Assembly (NCBI GenBank): GCA_902834555.1
Contig: CADFJN010000016.1
Coordinates: 1-55,849, forward strand
Source of the DNA: Atopobiaceae bacterium
GTDB lineage: Bacteria; Actinomycetota; Coriobacteriia; Coriobacteriales; Atopobiaceae
Reading direction: 5' to 3'
Length of the DNA: 55,849 nt
Shown: piece after piece, positions 25,520-33,309 of the stretch
Layout: each line of letters opens with the position of its first letter
How positions within the stretch are numbered: the stretch's first letter is position 1
Program-made: the position numbers and the translations under genes
The notes under the pieces: model-generated
Seen by the model: only the letters and a program-made list of their open reading frames with translations
Databases searched by the model: none
Told to the model about the DNA's origin: nothing

Positions 25520-25985
25520 CGTAGTCACCCCCAACCCACTCGGCACACATGTCCCGCTCGACTTTGGTCGAGAGGCACACCCTTCCACCCTCCATCTGGC
25601 CAACCAGACCCGCTGTCACCCCAACCAGGGGCAACGGCCTAGCGTGGCCACCAATAACAACGCACACGCGACTGCCGTCCTGCGTCACGGAAATGTCCCA
25701 GGCGTCGCTTCCACCCTCGTGAAAGCAGGCCGCATCCGGAACGGCCCTCAGCCTTCTTCTCACGTAGCCATCCACGAGGGACTCCACCTCGTCATGCGAA
25801 GCAGTTGTGGCAAGCCGTGCCCCCTCAGCCGCGGCGCCACTCATGACGGCGCGCGTGTAGAGGAGCATCGCAGGCTGGAGGAGAAGGGCGAGCACCACCA
25901 TCACAACAGGGAGAAGGATTGCCGCCTCGACAGTTGCCTGGCCCTCCTCGCAAGTCCAACTCCCCCGCTCTTCCATGCAACGCAT
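25494..25985 (-). CDS. TadE-like pseudopilin (first copy)
   Basis: The 163-residue protein contains CEEGQATVEAAILLPVVMVVLALLLQPAML, a class III-type prepilin cleavage region (GQ|ATVEAA) with the conserved Glu. The remainder is extracytoplasmic. ATG 25985 starts one base after the previous stop; a second ATG at 25976 is possible. The 3' end overlaps the TadG-like gene. Confidence 0.82.
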   Translation of the reverse strand: MRCMEERGSWTCEEGQATVEAAILLPVVMVVLALLLQPAMLLYTRAVMSGAAAEGARLATTASHDEVESLVDGYVRRRLRAVPDAACFHEGGSDAWDISVTQDGSRVCVVIGGHARPLPLVGVTAGLVGQMEGGRVCLSTKVERDMCAEWVGGDYDDWVEVWD

Positions 25986-25986
25986 C

Positions 25987-26217
25987 TCAGAATCCCAGCA
26001 AATCCTGAAGCCAGGGAACCGTTCCACCCGAAGCTTGGTGTGTCGCGGCATCCGTTGCCATGCGCACAAGTGCGCCATCGCGCGCAGCGTGCCACAAAAG
26101 CCCCAGTGCAGCTACCATGGAAAGAAATGCCATGAGAACCAGCGCGTACTCGAGCGTGGACTGTCCGCTTGTCTCGCCTAGCCACCAAGCCCAAGCTCGC
26201 CCAGGGATGCCGCCCAC
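25987..26217 (-). CDS. Small Flp/TadE-like prepilin
   Basis: The reading frame encodes about 76 residues containing TSGQSTLEYALVLMAFLSMVAALGLL, which has the G-x3-LEY signature of Flp/TadE pilins. The start is uncertain: no ATG lies in a sensible place, and the GTG at 26217 is chosen, overlapping the upstream gene by 40 bases. The C terminus (VPWLQDLLGF) is short. It may be a minor pilin. Confidence 0.7.
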   Translation of the reverse strand: MGGIPGRAWAWWLGETSGQSTLEYALVLMAFLSMVAALGLLWHAARDGALVRMATDAATHQASGGTVPWLQDLLGF

Positions 26218-26669
26218 TCCGCAGCATCCATATGCATGACCTTGGTCTCGCACGTCCCGTCGTCTGCACGTTGGACAATACACACGTCGACCCATCCCGA
26301 TCCCTCCACGACCATGCTCCAGACCCTGCCCGAGAGGTCGAGAAAACCGGACCTCACGAGCACGCAATCACCGCGCTGCTCGTACTCGCAAACGAGGTTG
26401 GCCGCCACCTCCGGCACCGAAGTGACACCGGAGGATTGGCCAGCACCCTCCTCACCTGATAGGGGCTCCTCGGTCGGAAGCCTCGGGCGCCCACCGTCCC
26501 GTCCATCACCACCCGCAGTCTCATCGATGCCGCCGGTTTCGGGTGCCCCGGTGGAGAAAGCTGCATTGTCAGAACTCACCGGAGGCTCCCCGAGGCCTGC
26601 CATAACAACCGCAGCGATAACCGCGCATGCGGCGATTGCCAGGACAACGGCTACGCGCGGCCGTCTCAC
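26178..26669 (-). CDS. Membrane-anchored protein of unknown function, Tad operon
   Basis: The 163-residue protein has one N-terminal helix (VAVVLAIAACAVIAAVVMAGL), a Gly/Glu/Ser-rich linker, and a C-terminal domain of about 75 residues with four Cys (VCEYEQRGDC, VDVC, GTC) that could form disulphides outside the cell. I do not recognise the family. The GTG start overlaps the flp stop (GTGA). Its position right after flp suggests a pilus-assembly or chaperone-like role, which is inference. Confidence 0.7.
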   Translation of the reverse strand: MRRPRVAVVLAIAACAVIAAVVMAGLGEPPVSSDNAAFSTGAPETGGIDETAGGDGRDGGRPRLPTEEPLSGEEGAGQSSGVTSVPEVAANLVCEYEQRGDCVLVRSGFLDLSGRVWSMVVEGSGWVDVCIVQRADDGTCETKVMHMDAAEWAASLGELGLGG

Positions 26670-26863
26670 AGAGAGTTGATGCCGCTTGCTATTGCCTCCC
26701 ACAGCTGCGAGACTCGCTCTCGAAACGCCACGATGGCCACGATGGCGATCACTACCAGCACCCCAACGAGAATCGCGTACTCCGTGGTGCCCTGGCCGCA
26801 CTCGTCTTGAATCGCGGCGAAGGCGGTTTTCCGAACCTTCCGAACAACGCCCATCCATGTCAT
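26666..26863 (-). CDS. flp: Flp-type major pilin
   Basis: The 65-residue prepilin has a basic leader, DECGQG, then TTEYAILVGVLVVIAIVAIVAF, the class III signal with cleavage after Gly and Glu-Tyr at +4/+5. This is the likely fibre subunit. ATG 26863 is preferred because GGGAG sits before it; a TTG at 26890 lacks a good SD. No prepilin peptidase gene is present in the operon, so processing must be encoded elsewhere. Confidence 0.9.
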   Translation of the reverse strand: MTWMGVVRKVRKTAFAAIQDECGQGTTEYAILVGVLVVIAIVAIVAFRERVSQLWEAIASGINSL

Positions 26864-26890
26864 ATGACGCTCCCTTCCCTCAAATCCCAA

Positions 26891-27544
26891 CTACCTCCCA
26901 AACGAGGTCGCCGATGCTAGCAGCGGCCCCAAAATCGCAAGGAGCATTGCCGGCACAACCAGTACCCCCAGGGGCACGAGCATCTTCACCGGCGCCTTCT
27001 CTATCTCCTCCTCTACCTGCGCGCGCTGTTCGTCGCGGATCGCCTTCGCCTGCACCTCAAGCGCCAACGCAAGCGGCGAACCAAAGGCAAGCGACTCGCC
27101 TACAACCGCCGCAAAGCGCGCGAGCGCATCCACCCCCAGCTCGCAGGCCATATCATCAAGTGCTTCCTCCCTGCTTCTCACACCCATCTGCCAGCTGAGC
27201 ATCGCCTCGGAGAACGCTTGCGAGAGCTCCGTCTGATAGCGGTCGCAATACAGCGAGAGCGACGCGTCGAACGAAAGGCCAGCGGAGAGTCCCAACGTGA
27301 GGACGTCGATCAACGTGGGCATCTCGTGCAGGCACGCAGACCTTCTGCGCACACGCAGATCTCTTTCCTTTGCTCGGCGAACGACAGGCACGGAGCAAAT
27401 GGCCGCCCTTGCATTGGCAACAGCTCGATTGAGACCGCCTTCAGCTGCCATGTGCTGAGCGATGTCACCTCTGGTCCTCTCGGGCAGAAGTCCGGCAAGA
27501 ACGGCACACAGCGCGCTAGCCGCAATGAGCGCCACACCATCCAT
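26891..27544 (-). CDS. tadC: TadC-like pilus platform protein
   Basis: The 217-residue membrane protein has a type II secretion F-like domain: MPTLIDVLTLGLSAGLSFDASL, followed by FAAVVGESLAFGSPLALALEVQA, and two C-terminal helices (MLVPLGVLVVPAMLLAILG). It would form the inner-membrane platform with TadB. ATG 27544 shares a base with the tadB stop. Confidence 0.85.
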   Translation of the reverse strand: MDGVALIAASALCAVLAGLLPERTRGDIAQHMAAEGGLNRAVANARAAICSVPVVRRAKERDLRVRRRSACLHEMPTLIDVLTLGLSAGLSFDASLSLYCDRYQTELSQAFSEAMLSWQMGVRSREEALDDMACELGVDALARFAAVVGESLAFGSPLALALEVQAKAIRDEQRAQVEEEIEKAPVKMLVPLGVLVVPAMLLAILGPLLASATSFGR

Positions 27545-28485
27545 CAGAGCACCGACCTCATGAGCCTTCGAATGACAAGAATGGCTAGCGCATCAAGCGC
27601 GGCAGCCAGGGCAACGGAGCCAAGGCCAACGGGCGAGAAGAGACCCCGCTGGAAGTCCGGAGAAATGACGGCGAGAAGCACCACCATGAAGAACGGCAGG
27701 CTGCACACGATGCGAGCAGACAGACGCACCTGGGCGGTCTTCACCTCCAGTTCTCGCTCGAACTCGCCCTGCCGCTCAACGAGCGCAGCCGAGCGCGATA
27801 GCAAGTCACGCAGCGGGCTCCCCGTGCGATGCGAGATCACAAGAGCCGTGGTGAGAAGCCCCATGCCAGGGGCGTCGAGGTTGTGCGAGAGGGACTTGAG
27901 TGCCTCCTCGGTAGAAACGCCGCAGCGCAGCCCAAGCGAGGCGGCGGCAAAACCGTCAGAAACCGGTCCATGACCGTGAGACCCCACGTACTCTATTGCC
28001 TGTGCAAGAGTCTGGCCAGCTCCAAGCGCCACGGAAAGAGTGCGGAACACACCCGGCATCTCCTGTGAAATCTTTCGTGAACGGCGACGATCGCGCGAGG
28101 ACCGCCATGCAGCAAGTGCCACCCTCTCTAGTGCGACAAGGGCAAGTGCCGAGACAGGCGACAGGAACAATAGCCCTCCCACGCAGGCAATCCCAACACC
28201 AAAGACGAGCAACGCGGCACAGGCAGACTCGCGGCGCAGGGCAGGACGCCCCTCGTGTGGAAGTGCGGCAAGCGCATCGGAGGCCTGTCTCCAGTCCTCG
28301 CCTTCGAGAAGCAGCGCCACCGCCTCGCTTCGCCCAACAGATTCAAGGCGCCGCGAAGCCCAGCGTTCAAACGAGCGGAGTGACCGTGACATCAGAGTCT
28401 TGGCGCCCCGCTCCCCGCTTGCAAGAAGCACGCGGACGGCAATAAACGAACAGGCAGCCACTGTCAGCGGAACGAAGACCTCCAT
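27544..28485 (-). CDS. tadB: TadB-like pilus platform protein
   Basis: The 313-residue protein has N-terminal helices, then the F-domain block GVFRTLSVALGAGQTLAQAIEYVG and SHRTGSPLRDLLSRSAALVERQ, ending in two helices (SLPFFMVVLLAVI and VALAAALDALAILVI). It is the partner of TadC. It overlaps tadA by 22 bases. Confidence 0.87.
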   Translation of the reverse strand: MEVFVPLTVAACSFIAVRVLLASGERGAKTLMSRSLRSFERWASRRLESVGRSEAVALLLEGEDWRQASDALAALPHEGRPALRRESACAALLVFGVGIACVGGLLFLSPVSALALVALERVALAAWRSSRDRRRSRKISQEMPGVFRTLSVALGAGQTLAQAIEYVGSHGHGPVSDGFAAASLGLRCGVSTEEALKSLSHNLDAPGMGLLTTALVISHRTGSPLRDLLSRSAALVERQGEFERELEVKTAQVRLSARIVCSLPFFMVVLLAVISPDFQRGLFSPVGLGSVALAAALDALAILVIRRLMRSVL

Positions 28486-29789
28486 CGCTCCACCTCGCCT
28501 CCATCGAGAATGCCGTCACATATCCCCTGCTCTACAAAAGCCGGCTCACGGACAAGCTCCCAGGACCTTCTCGCTACGTCAAACGAGACGCACTCGCCAA
28601 GATTCACCGCCTTTGCCTCGCTTGACCACCCAACCTCGTGAGTTGTGGTGATGCAGCGCGTACCATCTGACGCCCTTCGCGACATCACAATGAGGTCGAG
28701 CGCCGAGGCAATCTGCTCCTCGATGATGTCTGCAGGAAGGTCCATGCCAAAGCGCGCCATGAGCACCAGACGGAGCACCGCTTCCTCGGCAGTCCCGGCA
28801 TGCAGCGTGGTCATGGAGCCGTCGTGCCCCGTAGTCATTGCGGCAAGCATATCGACGCATTCCTCACCGCGAACTTCCCCCACCACGATGCGGTCGGGCC
28901 GCATGCGCAGTGAGTTCTTGACCAGGTCGCGAATAGTGACCTCTCCAGATCCCTCAATGGAGGCACCTCTTGCCTCAAGGCTCACCACATCCGGATGCGC
29001 ATCAAAGCGCAGCTCTGCCGAGTCCTCGATGGTCACGATCCTCTCGCCTGGATCAATCTCGCAAGAGAGGGCATTGAGGAGCGTTGTCTTGCCCGACCCA
29101 GTACCGCCCGCCACGGCTATCCCCCGACGCGTCCTCACTGCCCAGCGCAACAGCTGCGCGTACCAAGCGGGCAACGAACCAAGTTCCACCAGCGTTTCCA
29201 GCGACGTAATGCGATTGGAAAAGCGCCTGATGGTGACCACCGGCCCGCCAATGGCTATTGGGTCCGCCACGGCATTCACGCGATCTCCGTTTGCAAGCCT
29301 CGCATTCACGATGGGACAGCTGCGATCGAGTCTTCGACCCAGCGGCGCGAGAATGCGGTCAACAACAATCATGATTTGCTCGGGCGAGTCGAACACAGCA
29401 GGTGCCGAGAAAATCTCTCCACCACGCTCATAGAAGAGAGCGTCACAACCGTTAATCATGATCTCGGAGACGTCCTCGTCCTCAAGGAGCGGCTGGATGG
29501 GCCCAAGCCCGCATATCTCGTCTGTCACCTGGCGCACCAGATGGGATACGTCCTCTTGCGTGAGGCCTTCGTATCCACCGGTGTTAATGATGGCGTTACA
29601 GGTGACGGCAAGCGCAGATCGCGCCTGGGTGGCATCGCCCGAAGAGAGCATCGATGCTATCGTGGCAAGCCCCAGCCTCTCAACCAGCGCAGCCTTGAGG
29701 GTTTGCCGCTGTAAACGCAAATCACGTGCATCTGAGACAGCAGTTCCTCTCCGCGCTTCCTCCTCGCGGACCATCTCGAGAACAGACAC
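28464..29789 (-). CDS. tadA: TadA/CpaF pilus assembly ATPase
   Basis: The 441-residue secretion ATPase has Walker A GGTGSGKTT at about 228-236, an Asp box ERIVTIEDSAELRF, Walker B RPDRIVVGEVRG and a His box TTGHDGSMTTLHAG. It powers pilus assembly from the cytoplasm. The GTG start follows the tadZ stop directly. The C terminus beyond the ATPase domain is a short extension. Confidence 0.93.
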   Translation of the reverse strand: MSVLEMVREEEARRGTAVSDARDLRLQRQTLKAALVERLGLATIASMLSSGDATQARSALAVTCNAIINTGGYEGLTQEDVSHLVRQVTDEICGLGPIQPLLEDEDVSEIMINGCDALFYERGGEIFSAPAVFDSPEQIMIVVDRILAPLGRRLDRSCPIVNARLANGDRVNAVADPIAIGGPVVTIRRFSNRITSLETLVELGSLPAWYAQLLRWAVRTRRGIAVAGGTGSGKTTLLNALSCEIDPGERIVTIEDSAELRFDAHPDVVSLEARGASIEGSGEVTIRDLVKNSLRMRPDRIVVGEVRGEECVDMLAAMTTGHDGSMTTLHAGTAEEAVLRLVLMARFGMDLPADIIEEQIASALDLIVMSRRASDGTRCITTTHEVGWSSEAKAVNLGECVSFDVARRSWELVREPAFVEQGICDGILDGGEVERWRSSFR

Positions 29790-31055
29790 TTAGACCGCCT
29801 CCCTCCTTCGCCCAAAAAGCCCTCTGCGCCGTGGCGCAAGCCCCTCAGCCGCATGCTGTGCCGCCTCCACCTCGGGAAGCGCTCCCAGCTCCTGAAGAAG
29901 CTGTGCTACGCAGACAGCGACGGATTCTGCAAACGGAGAACCAACCTCCAGAAGGCCTGCTACGTCCCCATAGCCCAGATAGCTTGCAACCTCATCCCCA
30001 CCGTCAAGAGCCGTGAATGCGCGAGCTGCCTCAAGCCCCACTTCCGCCCTGCCGTAGGCGGGGTCCGTTCTGTCACGCACGTCCACCAAGTTTTCCAGGC
30101 GTGCGATGCGCGTCCGTGGCACACCCAGACGCACTACCAGCCCGCTTGTGCGAGCAAGCGCCGCCAGCGAGCCGGGACGCCTGTCGTGAACGAGCACCAC
30201 ACGGTCGCTTGCGCGAACGGCAAGGGCCACCGCATCAGAGAACGTGGGCGATGTGTCGACAAGGATGAGGTCCGATTCATGCGCGAGCACACCCAGCAAT
30301 TCCGGAACGATTGGCGCCGCAAGCTCGTACGACTCAGGACGCTCGCAAGGCCCCCACACTCGAATGCGATCACCACAAGACACCCCAAGATGGGCTAGCC
30401 GCTCTTTGTCCGCAAAGTCATCAGCCGAAAGGCGGGAAAGGTCTGCCCCACGGCCCAGTCCCAGCATCGCGAAGAGGTTCCCGCACGAGAGGTCCAAGTC
30501 CACCGCCTCCACGCGCATGCCCCAAGAGGCAGCGGCAACAGCCGCAAGCGCCACGACCGACGTCTTACCAACTCCTCCCCTACCAGAGCAAAACGTAAGT
30601 ATGGGTGCATGCACGCCCTCAAGCGCCCGCGCCGGCTCCGAGGCAGCCAAAACGCGACCCCCATCGCATTCCGTTAGGAGTCCCGGAACCGGCACGGTGG
30701 CTTTCTCCGCAGGCGGCGCAGGGGACACGCCGTCCAGGTCAATAACATGATCTACGCCCGCACGAGTAGCACGAGATCGCAGCGACCCCGAAGGCGACCT
30801 TAGTGCGAGCACGACCTTCTCGGCGTGGCCATCAGACGCAACAGCTGCCGCAAGGTTAACGTCGGATATTCCACTCCTGGTTAGGCCAATGAGAGCAGAC
30901 CTCTCGCCGCGTCCAGACTCAGCCAAGCGCTGTCGAAGACCATTGGCGTCTTGGGCAAACTCGCATTCTGCCTGGGAATCTATCGTTCTGAGTGCCGTAA
31001 GCATCACAGACCGCTCCTCTTCAGGGCACAGGACGCTCCAAGCGTGTCTCATCAC
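29790..31055 (-). CDS. tadZ: TadZ/CpaE-like MinD-family ATPase
   Basis: The 421-residue protein has a degenerate receiver-like N-terminal domain and a MinD/ParA ATPase domain with deviant Walker A (CSGRGGVGKTS, about 156-166), EAVDLDLSCGNLF and LILVDTSPTFSD. TadZ proteins localise the pilus machinery at a pole or focus. The GTG start overlaps the previous stop (GTGA); an ATG follows immediately. Confidence 0.87.
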   Translation of the reverse strand: MMRHAWSVLCPEEERSVMLTALRTIDSQAECEFAQDANGLRQRLAESGRGERSALIGLTRSGISDVNLAAAVASDGHAEKVVLALRSPSGSLRSRATRAGVDHVIDLDGVSPAPPAEKATVPVPGLLTECDGGRVLAASEPARALEGVHAPILTFCSGRGGVGKTSVVALAAVAAASWGMRVEAVDLDLSCGNLFAMLGLGRGADLSRLSADDFADKERLAHLGVSCGDRIRVWGPCERPESYELAAPIVPELLGVLAHESDLILVDTSPTFSDAVALAVRASDRVVLVHDRRPGSLAALARTSGLVVRLGVPRTRIARLENLVDVRDRTDPAYGRAEVGLEAARAFTALDGGDEVASYLGYGDVAGLLEVGSPFAESVAVCVAQLLQELGALPEVEAAQHAAEGLAPRRRGLFGRRREAV

Positions 31056-31747
31056 TCGCTCACCTCCTGGTCAACCTTGGTTGGTGCTGCGGGAACGCCT
31101 GCGTCCACGCCCTCAACATCATCTGCAGGGAGGCCAAACCGGAGGCTCCCCTCGGTCGAGGCCGCCAAGACGGCAGATACATCCCCCGGCTCAAGCGCTA
31201 TGGTCATGGTCTGGCTCCCTGAGGCGAGCGTCTTTGTCCCCTCGGGAATCGAGAGCACTGTGACCTCCTTTGCAAGCACCGTCGCGGCACCGTCGGCCAC
31301 ACGGTAAGCAACAAGCCTGTCACCAGCGACAATGCCCTCTCCAACGCCAAGCTTCTCTGCCATGGGGACAGAGACGGCAATCCTTCCCGAAGGTACGTCG
31401 ACCGCCGTGCCAGCCTCCCTAAAGTTGAGCCGCGTAAGCGGAGCACCGGATGCGGCAGCAACCGTGACCTTTTTGCCCACAGCGTCATCCATATTCGTGA
31501 TGGCACCCTCTGGCACGAGGTCGGAAACCCAGTCCCTTCTTGCGACGTCGCCCGCAGACACGACCTGCCCTTCTTCAAGCTCTGTCGTGGCAACCACAAG
31601 CTCAACGACCTCGCCGCCATAGCGAGTAAGCGTCTCTTGACGCCGCGCCTCCTCCTCTGCCCGTACGCTTTCGCCGTATGCGAGGCACAGCACAATGGCA
31701 AGCACGGCAAACGCAGCAGAAAGCACAATCTTGAAGCGGCGTGACAT
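31052..31747 (-). CDS. cpaB: CpaB/RcpC-like SAF-domain protein
   Basis: The 231-residue protein has a signal anchor (FKIVLSAAFAVLAIVLCLAYG) and a SAF domain (VVVATTELEEGQVVSAGDVARRDW, then LTRLNF). It is the first gene of the Tad operon. ATG 31747 follows GGGAGGGGGA. The absence of a CpaC secretin fits a monoderm envelope, where CpaB-like proteins probably act at the cell wall. Confidence 0.85.
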   Translation of the reverse strand: MSRRFKIVLSAAFAVLAIVLCLAYGESVRAEEEARRQETLTRYGGEVVELVVATTELEEGQVVSAGDVARRDWVSDLVPEGAITNMDDAVGKKVTVAAASGAPLTRLNFREAGTAVDVPSGRIAVSVPMAEKLGVGEGIVAGDRLVAYRVADGAATVLAKEVTVLSIPEGTKTLASGSQTMTIALEPGDVSAVLAASTEGSLRFGLPADDVEGVDAGVPAAPTKVDQEVSE

Positions 31748-32103
31748 AGGCTTCCCCCTCCCTCGTAGCGTGTTGCGACTTAGGAAAATTGTGCGGTGGG
31801 AATAGCCCTGTTCTGCTGCCTTTCTAAGAAAGAGCGACCAGGTCCTGACGCCTTTCTTGCAGGTGGCTGTCACATTGAGTTGTTATCGCTGGAATCATGC
31901 GATTCGAATATTGGATTTCATGTTATCGGGTGCCACCGCCGGCACGCCTCGCCCAAGGCACCCGCCGCACATCCGCGCAGGTGGGATGCCCATATCAACT
32001 TGTGTAGGAATTGTGTGCGCAAGGCTCAAGAGCCGACATCAAATACTTGCCGTTCTCCGCTGTACTGCGATGTCAAGCGGAGTCATCGCGCACGACCGGC
32101 AGG
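31748..32103 (-). promoter_or_regulatory. Tad operon upstream region
   Basis: The 356-bp gap has no gene. It holds two exact TGTTATCG copies 40 bp apart (31881-31888, 31921-31928) flanking the palindrome GAATCATGCGATTC (31892-31905), a CTTTCTAAGAAAG palindrome at 31822-31834, and two stems on the rsgA side (31928-31934 with 31957-31963; 32055-32061 with 32076-32082) that may end the rsgA transcript. No confident -35/-10 was assigned. Confidence 0.45.
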
Positions 32104-33303
32104 CTACAGCACGATGTCCGGATCGAGCGTCCGTGCGCTCTCGCGCATCTCGGCTGCCAGTGCCACATATGCGTCGTAGCGGCGCTGGGAGATGCGTCCC
32201 TCGGAGAGAAGCTCACGCACCCGGCATCCCGGCTCGTGCGTGTGCGTGCAGTCGCAGAAGCGGCAGCCGCGCGCGGCATCCGCCACCTCGGGGAACACCG
32301 CAGCAAGACCGCGCTCGTGACCCACGATGGGAAGGCTCCTCAAGCCAGGCTCGTCCACAATCACGCCGCCACCTGGCACCGAGACCATGCGGCGTGCGAC
32401 CGTCGTGTGCCGGCCAGCGTCATCTGACCCGCGCACGGCGCCGGTCTTGAGCACGTCGTGGCCCAACAGGGCGTTGAGCAGCGTGGACTTTCCCGCGCCA
32501 GACTCCCCCAGCACAATGGCAACGGTGCCCGCTGGCACAAGCGAGCGCACGGCAGCGGGGCCCCAGGCAACTCCCAGCGTGCCCGCGTCCTTCTCTGCAC
32601 GCTCGGCCTCCACGCCATCCGACGAGGAGGTCATGACCAGCCCACACTCCTCGCCCAATACGTCACGAACTGCAGAGACGTCCTCTGCCAGCACAGCGCT
32701 GGGGGCGCGGTCTGCCTTGGTGAGGACCACGGCAACCCCCGCGCCGCAGTCGCGCGCAATCACTGCGGACCGCGCGATCCTCTCGCATGAGATTGCCACC
32801 GCACCCAGCTGCTGGACGACAAGCACAACGCCCACGTTTGCGGCAAGCGTCTGCCGCTCGCCGCGCGAGCCTCCACGCCAACGGGCAATGTCGCTCTCAC
32901 GCGGAAGAATCTGAAGGATAAGGCCCATGTCGTGGCCTGCGGGCACGCGCGCCAGGACCCAGTCGCCCACGGCCACGCGCGAGTCGCCGCCCTTGGTGAG
33001 GTGCGCCGAGAACTCCGCGCGGAAGAGTGCGTCTGCCGTCACCACGGCAGGAAATCCGCGGTCTAGCCGCACCACGCAGCCAAGCGCCATCTCGTCCACG
33101 CTGCAGCCAAGAGCCCGCGCGGCCTGCGCTGACGCCTCGCCAAAGGTGCTCCGCTGCCGCTCGGACGGTGTGAGCTCGGAGAAGGCGGGCAGGTCCGCAA
33201 GAGAAGAAAGGGCCGGCAGGCCCTGCTGGGACCTGCCGGCACTCGAGACACTACGCTTGCGCGAACCCTTCTGAGAGCCCTTCTTTGGCGCGCGCTTGCC
33301 CAT
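32104..33303 (-). CDS. rsgA: Ribosome small-subunit GTPase RsgA
   Basis: The 399-residue circularly permuted GTPase helps 30S maturation. It has an OB-fold (VGDWVLARV), G4 LTKAD, G1 GESGAGKST at about 276-284, DDAGRHTT, G3-like DEPGLRSLPI, and a C-terminal zinc site CRFCDCTHTHEPGC. An N-terminal Lys/Arg-rich extension of about 30 residues is longer than usual. It starts six bases after the Ca2+-ATPase stop and is probably in the same transcript. Confidence 0.93.
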   Translation of the reverse strand: MGKRAPKKGSQKGSRKRSVSSAGRSQQGLPALSSLADLPAFSELTPSERQRSTFGEASAQAARALGCSVDEMALGCVVRLDRGFPAVVTADALFRAEFSAHLTKGGDSRVAVGDWVLARVPAGHDMGLILQILPRESDIARWRGGSRGERQTLAANVGVVLVVQQLGAVAISCERIARSAVIARDCGAGVAVVLTKADRAPSAVLAEDVSAVRDVLGEECGLVMTSSSDGVEAERAEKDAGTLGVAWGPAAVRSLVPAGTVAIVLGESGAGKSTLLNALLGHDVLKTGAVRGSDDAGRHTTVARRMVSVPGGGVIVDEPGLRSLPIVGHERGLAAVFPEVADAARGCRFCDCTHTHEPGCRVRELLSEGRISQRRYDAYVALAAEMRESARTLDPDIVL

Positions 33304-33309
33304 GAACGA

